Assembly: GCA_025993015.1 (NCBI GenBank)
Contig: DAJPFV010000001.1
Span: 1,240,001-1,304,000, forward strand
Reading direction: 5' to 3'
Length of the DNA: 64,000 nt
Origin: Coriobacteriaceae bacterium
GTDB taxonomy: Bacteria; Actinomycetota; Coriobacteriia; Coriobacteriales; Coriobacteriaceae
Shown here: in pieces, positions 16,793 through 23,634 of the stretch
How positions within the stretch are numbered: the first letter of the stretch is position 1
Layout: each line of letters starts with the position of its first letter
Notes under the pieces: generated by a model
What the model saw: the letters and a program-made list of their open reading frames with translations, nothing else
What the model was told of the DNA's origin: nothing
Databases searched by the model: none
Position numbers and translations under genes: made by a program

Positions 16793-17632
16793 ATGGATAT
16801 CGATAATTTTGAATGGTGGTATAGCGAAGGCGAGGCTCCGGACGAGTCCTGGGATGAGCCGTTGACGGACGAAGCGTCGAGCAACGAGGCCGAAACCGGC
16901 AACGATGCCGCCGAGCCTCAGACCTTCGAACAGGCCTGGGCCCAGGCCGAGGCCGACGAGGCAAAGGCCGATGCCACGGCAACGCTTGATGAGCCGGCAG
17001 ATATGTCAATTTCGCCGGCAAAGACGCCGCAGCCACGTCATACCATCGACCCTGACAGCACGGCATCTTTCAGCATCCTCGACGTGCCCTCGCAGGGCGC
17101 CCAAGCCCCTGCGCCCACGCATCGTCCCAACCTAGCTCGTGAGGAAGACGCGGGCCGCCGCTCGCCACTCGGCCCCATCCTCAGCGCCTTTATGGCCGGT
17201 GTCATCGCCTGCTCGGCGATCGGCAATGTTTGGAGCCATGTCGAGCAGCAGCGAGAAGATGCCGTCAAGGTCGAGATGTCTGTCGAGCAATCGCTCAGCC
17301 GTACGCGCTCGGTGCATGTGTCGGTCGAGGTCAAGGACGGTGCGACATGGGACACCGCCCGCGGCGACAGCCAAATGCTCATCCATATCGTGGGTCGCAC
17401 GCTCAAGGGCCAGGCAATCGACGAGTACCAATATGTCAACTCCACTGGCGACGGCATCGAGCTCAAGCCCGGCGACTACGAGCTCACGGTCGACGAGCCG
17501 CCCGTCGCCACCGATGGCACGCGTTTCCGCGCCTCGAAGCGCATGGTCCCCGTGAGTTTTAACTCGCAGGCGCCCGATACGGTTGACAGCACGCCGCAGG
17601 GCGGGTTCGACCTTTACGTGGATGCTCAATAA
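16793..17632 (+). CDS. Single-pass membrane protein of unknown function
   Basis: 279 aa, family not recognised. Residues 1-120 are very acidic and low-complexity (many E, D, A), probably a disordered cytoplasmic tail. One membrane helix lies near 126-147 (PILSAFMAGVIACSAIGNVW). The last 130 residues form a likely extracellular beta-rich domain (VHVSVEVKDGATWDTARGD; GIELKPGDYELTVDEPPVA). The topology resembles envelope anchor proteins, but no function should be assigned. Starts behind AAGGGGCG and precedes an aldose epimerase gene by 77 bp. Confidence 0.7.
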   Translation: MDIDNFEWWYSEGEAPDESWDEPLTDEASSNEAETGNDAAEPQTFEQAWAQAEADEAKADATATLDEPADMSISPAKTPQPRHTIDPDSTASFSILDVPSQGAQAPAPTHRPNLAREEDAGRRSPLGPILSAFMAGVIACSAIGNVWSHVEQQREDAVKVEMSVEQSLSRTRSVHVSVEVKDGATWDTARGDSQMLIHIVGRTLKGQAIDEYQYVNSTGDGIELKPGDYELTVDEPPVATDGTRFRASKRMVPVSFNSQAPDTVDSTPQGGFDLYVDAQ

Positions 17633-17709
17633 TTGCGTGCCGCCCCTTCCCACAGCCAAGAGTGGGACAATAGCCCTCGACACCGTTGTTTACTTTTGGA
17701 GGAAGTAGC

Positions 17710-18603
17710 ATGTCCACCGTCACCACCATCAAGCGCGGCGGCCTCACCGCGGCCATCGATTCCATGGGCGCCCAGCTCACGAGTCTCGCCCTCAACGGCA
17801 ACGAGTATCTGTGGCAGGGCGACCCGGCCTTTTGGGGCAAGCACGCACCCATTCTGTTCCCCATCGTGGGCTCGCTGCGCAACAACACGGCGACGTCTGC
17901 CGCCGGTACCTGCGAGATGGCGCGCCACGGCATCGCGCGTATCGTCGAGCACAAGTTGGTCGAGGTCTCCGAGGACGGCTCCTCGGTAACCTACGAGATC
18001 ACCGATACGCCCGAGTCGCTCAAGGCCTTCCCCTTCCACTTTAAGCTCAACATGACCTATGCCCTGACCGGCGACGCCACGCTCACGCAGACCTTTGCCG
18101 TCACCAACACCGGCGATGTGGACCTGCCGTTCTCGGTGGGCGGCCACCCTGCGTTTAACGTGCCCGCTCCCGGTGCCGAGGACGAGGCATTCGAGGATTA
18201 CGAGCTGGCGTTTACCGAGGTTTGGACCAACGAGGCTCCCATCATCACGCCCGATGGTCTCATGACGTTCGAGGGTTCCTACAAGGCCCCCGACAATTCG
18301 GACGTTGTGCCCATCACGCATCGCAGCTTCGATAACGATGCCATCATGTTCACCGATACCCCGGGCTCCACGCTCACGCTGCGCGGTCGCAAGTCGGGCC
18401 ACGGCGTCAAGATCGACTTTGAGGGCTTTAAGTACATCGGCGTGTGGTCTGCCGCCAACGACGCGCCGTTTGTGGCGCTCGAGCCCTGGACCGGCCACAC
18501 CACCATGGATACCGAGGACGACGTCTTCGAGCACAAGGTCAACACCATCACCTTGGCGCCGGGCGAGACGGACGAGCGCAGCTTTAGCGTTACGCTGCTC
18601 TAG
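17710..18603 (+). CDS. Aldose 1-epimerase family protein (LacX-like mutarotase)
   Basis: 297 aa. The fold signature includes YLWQGDPAFWGKHAPILFP near the N terminus and a central VGGHPAFNVP with the catalytic-type His. This pattern is that of the LacX/YeaD-like branch rather than classical GalM. It would interconvert alpha and beta anomers of hexoses or phosphorylated hexoses in the cytoplasm. GGAGG lies eight bases before the ATG at 17710, which decides the start. Confidence 0.85.
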   Translation: MSTVTTIKRGGLTAAIDSMGAQLTSLALNGNEYLWQGDPAFWGKHAPILFPIVGSLRNNTATSAAGTCEMARHGIARIVEHKLVEVSEDGSSVTYEITDTPESLKAFPFHFKLNMTYALTGDATLTQTFAVTNTGDVDLPFSVGGHPAFNVPAPGAEDEAFEDYELAFTEVWTNEAPIITPDGLMTFEGSYKAPDNSDVVPITHRSFDNDAIMFTDTPGSTLTLRGRKSGHGVKIDFEGFKYIGVWSAANDAPFVALEPWTGHTTMDTEDDVFEHKVNTITLAPGETDERSFSVTLL

Positions 18604-18629
18604 GGGTTCCGCACGGAGCGGTCATAACT

Positions 18630-18695
18630 TGAGCGTGGATGATCTCCCGTTTTGAGCCCGTGTGCGAGCCAAAAGTGGGAGATTTTCCACGCTCA
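18630..18695. repeat. GAGCGTGGA inverted repeat (complete copy)
   Basis: TGAGCGTGGATGATCTCCCG (left) and GGGAGATTTTCCACGCTCA (right) form a stem of about 24 bp with a few mismatches. It begins 27 bp after the epimerase stop and could serve as its terminator, but a lone arm of the same repeat occurs at 14476, so it is treated as a dispersed element. Confidence 0.7.
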
Positions 18696-18712
18696 TTCCG
18701 ATGCATGGGTCG

Positions 18713-18794
18713 GGGCAGCTAATTTGGGACGGGGCTATTTTGACTGCTTGCATGTGAAAGCAGTCAAAATAGCCCCGTCCCAAATTAGCTGCCC
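18713..18794. repeat. Perfect 37-bp inverted repeat
   Basis: Left arm 18713-18749 and right arm 18758-18794 are exact reverse complements around the 8-base loop GCATGTGA. The arm contains GGGACGGGGCTATTTTGACT. Related AAAATAGCCCC strings occur near 1045. An exact match over 37 bp implies recent origin or selection. Confidence 0.85.
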
Positions 18795-18825
18795 TTGCAT
18801 CAATCAGTCATTTTCCAGTTCGTAA

Positions 18826-18847
18826 ACTTGTATGTATGCATACAAGT
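18826..18847. promoter_or_regulatory. Candidate operator of the amino-acid ABC importer
   Basis: ACTTGTATG-TATG-CATACAAGT-type 22-bp palindrome (9-bp arms, central four bases asymmetric), 63 bp before the substrate-binding protein start. The shape fits a dimeric repressor such as GntR-like proteins; the regulator is not in the window. Confidence 0.5.
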
Positions 18848-18909
18848 GGATAGCGGCGTGCGGTATCCTGTTAAGTCGTCAGCATACGATTCAACAGGGA
18901 AGGCAGATT

Positions 18910-19836
18910 ATGCATTCTCCCCAACAGTGCGATGCGCATACCCAGCCGGTGTGCAGCCGCCGCATCTTCTTGGGTAGCGCTCTCGCTGCGAGCGCTTCTG
19001 TCGTCGCCGGCGCACTTGCCGGCTGCCAGCGTCCCTCCACGCTGGAAGTAGTTCAGCCCACGACGGGCGGCGGTCGCGATGACCTGTCCGATTCCGTTAT
19101 CGGCAAGGATAAGATCCGCATCGGCATGGAGGCGGCCTACGCCCCGTACAACTGGCAGGTTTCCGAGGCCAGCGAGTTCACGATCCCCATCGACAACGTG
19201 CAGGGCGCCTATGCCGATGGCTACGACGTGCAGATCGCCAAGATCGTCTGCAAGGCTCTCGGCGGCGAGCCCGTTGCCGTCAAGCAGAGCTTCTCGGGCC
19301 TTATCGACTCGCTCAACAACGGCCAGATTGACCTCATCATCGCCGGCATGAGCGCCACGCCCGAGCGCGAGGAGTCCGTCGACTTTTCCGACCCGTACTT
19401 CATTGGCTACTTTGGCCTGTTCGTAAAAGAGGGCTCGCCCTACCAAAACGCCACCAAGCTCAGCGACTTCAGCGGTGCCACGGTGCTCGGCCAAAAGGAC
19501 ACCATGCTCGATACCGTCATCGACGAGATTCCGGGCGTTGTGCACAAGAACCCGGTCGATTCGGTCCCCACGGTGTTCTCGAATCTGCTGCAGGGCACGT
19601 GCGACGCCGTGACCTACAACACGGAGAACGAAAAGGGCTATATGGCCCAAAATCCCGGTATCGTCCCCATCCACTTTGCCGAGGGCGAGGGCTTTAAGCA
19701 GGAGGTCACGGCAAATGTCGGTTGCCGCAAGGGCTCGGACAAACTGCTTAAGCTCATCGACAAGACACTCAAGGGCATTAGCCAAGAGGAGCGCGACCAA
19801 ATGTGGGACGCGTGCCTCGACCGTCAGCCGGCATAG
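18910..19836 (+). CDS. Polar amino-acid ABC transporter, substrate-binding lipoprotein
   Basis: 308 aa. The N terminus has a twin-arginine-like SRRIFLG followed by a hydrophobic stretch and lipobox LAGC, so it is probably exported by Tat or Sec and lipid-anchored at the Cys. The mature part is a family-3 solute-binding protein: MEAAYAPYNWQ at the start, then SFSGLIDSLNNGQIDLIIAGMS and DFSDPYF. It captures a polar amino acid outside the membrane for the permease and ATPase encoded next (gaps 9 and 22 bp). Start at 18910 behind GGAAGG; the longer frame to 18832 crosses the palindromic operator. Confidence 0.9.
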   Translation: MHSPQQCDAHTQPVCSRRIFLGSALAASASVVAGALAGCQRPSTLEVVQPTTGGGRDDLSDSVIGKDKIRIGMEAAYAPYNWQVSEASEFTIPIDNVQGAYADGYDVQIAKIVCKALGGEPVAVKQSFSGLIDSLNNGQIDLIIAGMSATPEREESVDFSDPYFIGYFGLFVKEGSPYQNATKLSDFSGATVLGQKDTMLDTVIDEIPGVVHKNPVDSVPTVFSNLLQGTCDAVTYNTENEKGYMAQNPGIVPIHFAEGEGFKQEVTANVGCRKGSDKLLKLIDKTLKGISQEERDQMWDACLDRQPA

Positions 19837-19845
19837 GGAGGCAGC

Positions 19846-20994
19846 ATGAAAGGCATCAATCGTCTGGCCTCCTTTATCAAGGCCGACCACCGTTATGTGT
19901 ACCTGGGCACGAGCGTTATCGCGGCGCTCGGCTTGGCATTTAGCCAGCGCAACCCCACGCCGCTGAGCTTTTTGGCGCCCACCGGCATCTTCCAGGATTG
20001 CCTCTGGGCGATCCTTTGGGCCTGGCTCGTCGTGTCGGCGGCGGCGCTCGTCACCAAGCTCATGCACTGGAACGACTATCGCGAAAAATCGCCATTCGCA
20101 TCCGAGCGTTTCCGTCGCGGCGCGCGCCTGGGCAGCTATGTCGTCGTCGCCATTGCAGCGATCTTCTTTATCGACCGCTGCGTCATGTCGTTTATCGACC
20201 TGGTACAGGTGAGCATTGTCTCGGACTCCAATCCCAGCGACTTTTTGCCGAGCCTGGTCTACATGACCTATAAGAGCGGCGACTTCTTTATTCGCGGCAT
20301 CGAGATCACCATCGCGCTTGCCACCTTCGGCACCGTCATCGCCTTTTTCCTGGCGCTGCTTTTCGTGTTCCTGCGTATCCAGACGTTCGACCGCGTGGAC
20401 AATGACCTCACGCGCTTCTTTAAGAGCATCGGCCGAGGCTTTGCGACCGTGTACTCCACCGTCGTGCGCGGCACGCCCATGATGGTGCAGGGCCTGCTCA
20501 TCTACTACGCGGGCTTTACCGTTCTGCGCGGCATGGGCTTCGAGACGGCGCAGGCCAACCAGATCTGGAGCACCTTTACCGCGGGTCTCGTTACCATTTC
20601 GCTCAACTCCACCGCCTATATGATGGAGGTCCTGCGCGGCGGCATCGAGTCCATCGACCCTGGCCAGGCCGAGGCGGCGCGTTCGCTGGGTCTTTCGCAG
20701 TGGCAGGCTATGCGCAAGGTTGTGTTCCCCCAGGGTATTAAAAACGCTATTCCGGCGCTCACCAACGAGCTCATCATCAACATCAAGGATTCGTCGGTGC
20801 TCTCGGTCATCGGCGTGTTCGACCTTATGTACGCTACTACCACGGTCGCCGGCGTGTACTACCGCCAGATGGAGGTCTACTGCGTGGCGCTCGTGGTCTA
20901 CCTGATCCTGACACTCGTGGCGAGCCGCCTGCTCGAAGCCTTTGGCAAAAAGCTGGGCGCCGAGGCCCCTGCCACGCTGCCCAGCTCTAACTAG
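19846..20994 (+). CDS. Polar amino-acid ABC transporter permease
   Basis: 382 aa, longer than the usual 220-250. An N-terminal extension of about 150 residues carries three additional membrane helices ahead of the HisM/GlnP-type core. The core has the permease start GIEITIALATFGTVIAFFLA, the VVRGTPMMVQ motif, and the EAA loop EAARSLGLSQWQAMRKVVFP which docks on the ATPase. Forms the channel of the importer encoded by this three-gene operon. Preceded by GGGAGG at 19836-19841. Confidence 0.9.
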   Translation: MKGINRLASFIKADHRYVYLGTSVIAALGLAFSQRNPTPLSFLAPTGIFQDCLWAILWAWLVVSAAALVTKLMHWNDYREKSPFASERFRRGARLGSYVVVAIAAIFFIDRCVMSFIDLVQVSIVSDSNPSDFLPSLVYMTYKSGDFFIRGIEITIALATFGTVIAFFLALLFVFLRIQTFDRVDNDLTRFFKSIGRGFATVYSTVVRGTPMMVQGLLIYYAGFTVLRGMGFETAQANQIWSTFTAGLVTISLNSTAYMMEVLRGGIESIDPGQAEAARSLGLSQWQAMRKVVFPQGIKNAIPALTNELIINIKDSSVLSVIGVFDLMYATTTVAGVYYRQMEVYCVALVVYLILTLVASRLLEAFGKKLGAEAPATLPSSN

Positions 20995-21016
20995 GCTTAA
21001 GACGAGGAGAATCATC

Positions 21017-21802
21017 ATGGCAGATACCGCCACTACCGGCGCTGCGGCCGCCGCGCAAAACCAAGAGCCGCTCATCCGCGTCGAGGGCCTGCGCAAGAGC
21101 TTCGGCTCGCTCGAGGTACTCAAGGGCATCGACCTCGCTGTCAATCCCGGCGAGGTCGTCACCATCATCGGCGCCTCGGGCTCGGGCAAGTCGACCTTCT
21201 TGCGCTGCCTCAACCTGCTCGAGACCCCGGACGCGGGCCATATCTGGTTCCACGGCCAGGACCTCACGGCCGAGCGCTGCAACATCAATAAACTCCGCGA
21301 GGACATCGGCATGGTGTTCCAGGGCTTTAACCTGTTCAACAACATGGATGTGCTCGACAACTGTACCCTCGCGCCCGTCACGCTCAAAAAGATGAGCAAG
21401 GCCGAGGCCGAAAAGGTCGCGCTAGAGCATCTGGCAAGCGTGGGACTCGAAAAGTTCGCACACGCCGCCGTGGGTCGCCTGTCCGGCGGCCAAAAGCAGC
21501 GCGTTGCCATTGCCCGCGCCCTGTGCATGAACCCGCAGATCATGTTGTTTGACGAGCCTACCTCCGCGCTCGATCCCGAGATCGTGGGCGAGGTGCTCGA
21601 CGTTATGCGCAAGCTCGCCGCCGACGGCATGACCATGGTCGTCGTTACCCACGAGATGGCCTTCGCGCGCACCGTGTCCGACCGCGTGGTCTTTATGGAC
21701 CAGGGCGTGGTGCTCGAGGACGCCGCGCCGGCTGAGCTCTTTGGCAACCCTAAGCACCAGCGCACCCGCGAGTTCCTCTCGCGTTATCTCAACGACAAAT
21801 AA
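21017..21802 (+). CDS. Polar amino-acid ABC transporter ATP-binding protein
   Basis: 261 aa. Walker A GASGSGKST, Q-loop in MVFQGFNLFNN, signature LSGGQKQR and Walker B IMLFDEPTSALDPE are intact, matching the GlnQ/HisP group. It powers uptake together with the two preceding genes. ATG 21017 is chosen because GAGGAGA lies about 8 bases upstream, and the frame upstream overlaps the permease gene. Confidence 0.92.
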   Translation: MADTATTGAAAAAQNQEPLIRVEGLRKSFGSLEVLKGIDLAVNPGEVVTIIGASGSGKSTFLRCLNLLETPDAGHIWFHGQDLTAERCNINKLREDIGMVFQGFNLFNNMDVLDNCTLAPVTLKKMSKAEAEKVALEHLASVGLEKFAHAAVGRLSGGQKQRVAIARALCMNPQIMLFDEPTSALDPEIVGEVLDVMRKLAADGMTMVVVTHEMAFARTVSDRVVFMDQGVVLEDAAPAELFGNPKHQRTREFLSRYLNDK

Positions 21803-21810
21803 TGCAAGCG

Positions 21811-21843
21811 AACGTGGCAAAGGGACCTCCTCTTTGCCACGCT
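21811..21843. repeat. REP palindrome, TGGCAAAG variant
   Basis: AACGTGGCAAAGGGACC...TCTTTGCCACGCT. Compared with the TGACAAAG copies, A-T is replaced by G-C on both arms, again preserving the stem. Located between the ABC operon and the M20 peptidase gene. Confidence 0.75.
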
Positions 21844-21859
21844 GTTTTTGGAGGAAGGC

Positions 21860-23287
21860 ATGGCCGAGGTTTGGCGCTTCTTTGCGCACGAGGATGATTT
21901 TGCCGATATCGACGAGGTCGGCGCGTGCGAGCGCCTGGGCCGCGTGCTGTCGTTTCCGACGATTTCGAGCATGGATGCCCAGACGGTGGACTGGCAGGCG
22001 TTTGACGACCTGCGCGCCTATATGCAGCAGGGCTGGCCGCGCGTGTTTGCGACGGGCGAGGTCGAGCTCATCGACCATTCGCTGCTCGTGACGCTTGCCG
22101 GCACCGACCCCGCCCTCAAGCCGGTCATGCTCATGGGCCACATGGACGTGGTTCCCGTGGTGCCGGGCACCGAGACGGACTGGACGCACGATCCCTTTAG
22201 CGGGCACGTGGACGACACCTATATTTGGGGTCGCGGCGCCATCGATATGAAAGACCAGGTTGCGGGCATCCTGGAGGCCGTTGAGTATGCGCTGGCGCAC
22301 GGTTGGCAACACGAACGAACCCTGCTGCTGGCCTTTGGCCAGGATGAGGAGACCACGCAGTACGGCGCGGGTGCCATTGGTCGCGCGCTCGAGGAGCGTG
22401 GCGTTGAGCTTGAGTACCTGATCGACGAGGGCGACTATCGTATCGTTGCGGCTGCCGAGTACAGCGCAGGTGAGGGTTGGCTTATGCATGCCGATCTTGC
22501 CGAGAAGGGCTATGCCGATATCGTGCTCAAGACGAGAAGCGAAGGCGGGCATTCTTCCAACCCCTACGGTGGCACGTCGCTCGAAGTGCTCAGCCGCGCT
22601 ATTGCCGCGATTTGCGATATCGAGTGGCCGGCGCGTGTGACCGACCTGCTTGCCGCGCAGCTCGTCGAGCTGGGGCTTTATACCGCAGACGAGATTGCTG
22701 CCAGCAAGGATGCCATCGTGCGCGACTGCCTCGCCAGCAAAAAGCTGTACCCGCTTGTGACCACCACCTGCGCGCCCACGCAAATCGAAGGCGGCAGTAC
22801 CGGTGCCAACGTAATGCCGCAGGATATGTGGGCTAATATCAACTTCCGCATGCTCGAGGGCACGAGCGTGGCCGATGTCGTGGCCTGCTGCCGCGAGGCC
22901 GTTGCCACCCCTGGGCTCGCTGGCCGAGTCGAGGTCGAGCTGGGCCCCGGCAGCTCCGAGCCCTCGCCGTCCCCGCGCGTGGGCGGTCCGGGGCTCGAGG
23001 CCGTCCGCGCCATCGCCGCCCGCTATTTCCGTGGTCCCAAGGGGACAGAGGAAAACGGATCGTCTGCGGTGGGCCAAGAGCCGATGAGCATCGTGCCCTC
23101 GACCGTGATTGGTGCAACCGATGCCGCCAACTACCAGCGCATTTGCCACGAGTGCATCCGCTTCTCTGCCTTTGTGGTCGACGATGACGAATGCGACCGC
23201 GGCGTCCACGGCACCAATGAGCGCATCACCCGTCGCGCCTACCTCCAAGGCATCCGCTTCCTCATCGCCCTGCTCCACACGCTCTAG
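21860..23287 (+). CDS. M20-family metallopeptidase (ArgE/DapE/CPS1-like)
   Basis: 475 aa. Metal ligands are in GHMDVVP (His), GRGAIDMKD (Asp) and FGQDEET (Glu pair, catalytic base); the dimerisation domain begins near SEGGHSSNP. It probably hydrolyses dipeptides or N-acyl amino acids in the cytoplasm, fitting its place after an amino-acid importer. Starts at ATG 21860 behind GGAGGAAGG. Odd point: codons for GPKGTEENGSS (23032-23064) read through a sequence that matches a dispersed REP-like repeat, suggesting an in-frame insertion in a surface loop between active-site segments. Confidence 0.87.
   Translation: MAEVWRFFAHEDDFADIDEVGACERLGRVLSFPTISSMDAQTVDWQAFDDLRAYMQQGWPRVFATGEVELIDHSLLVTLAGTDPALKPVMLMGHMDVVPVVPGTETDWTHDPFSGHVDDTYIWGRGAIDMKDQVAGILEAVEYALAHGWQHERTLLLAFGQDEETTQYGAGAIGRALEERGVELEYLIDEGDYRIVAAAEYSAGEGWLMHADLAEKGYADIVLKTRSEGGHSSNPYGGTSLEVLSRAIAAICDIEWPARVTDLLAAQLVELGLYTADEIAASKDAIVRDCLASKKLYPLVTTTCAPTQIEGGSTGANVMPQDMWANINFRMLEGTSVADVVACCREAVATPGLAGRVEVELGPGSSEPSPSPRVGGPGLEAVRAIAARYFRGPKGTEENGSSAVGQEPMSIVPSTVIGATDAANYQRICHECIRFSAFVVDDDECDRGVHGTNERITRRAYLQGIRFLIALLHTL
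23035..23060. repeat. REP-like fragment inside the M20 peptidase coding sequence
   Basis: AGGGGACAGAGGAAAACGG followed by ATC closely matches TGGGGACGGAGGAAAAGGG then ATC at 11590-11612, which belongs to non-coding repeat DNA. The reading frame is kept. Confidence 0.55.
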
Positions 23288-23475
23288 AATGTGACAAAGG
23301 GACTGAGCCGATTTCATCGGTAATGAGACAAAAACTGTCATAGAAAAAGACTAAGATATCTTAAGAGACATATGCTGGGGTTGGTATTTCTTGAACGACT
23401 GCGGGCATGTGCCAGACTGCCTCGGCCCCCCCGGGGGGTGCCCAGGCGGGTCGCCGTGTGACGGGGAGGGAAATT

Positions 23476-23634
23476 ATGCAGGAGCTCAGAGAGGCGACGT
23501 CTCTACTCATGAATATGGTTACCGGGGGGGGTGTCCCAGCAGGGAACTTCTTGGTGGACATCGGCCGCGCGAGCGGTGGTCCGTCATGTCTTATGGCCGT
23601 CGTCGCGGGCTGCGCCCGGTCTCGCCATATGTGA
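23476..23634 (+). other. Short open frame with strong RBS and a G8 tract overlapping the adhesin start
   Basis: GGGAGGG ends about five bases before an ATG at 23476 that opens a 52-codon frame (MQELREATSLLMNMVTGGG...). It runs through eight consecutive G (23524-23531) and stops at 23632-23634, after passing the adhesin ATG at 23586 in another frame. Adding one G (or losing two) would join this frame to the adhesin signal peptide, giving a 37-aa N-terminal extension. A C7G6 run lies upstream at 23426-23438. Whether the short frame is translated is not known. The rest of 23288-23475 shows only a half REP (AATGTGACAAAGGGACT at 23288). Confidence 0.45.

Noticed and set aside
18871..21765. 964-codon open frame on the minus strand over the amino-acid ABC operon
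   Set aside because: Antisense to three well-supported genes; low-complexity shadow translation. The same applies to 21422-23341, 7078-9033, 8864-10807 and 25809-30467.
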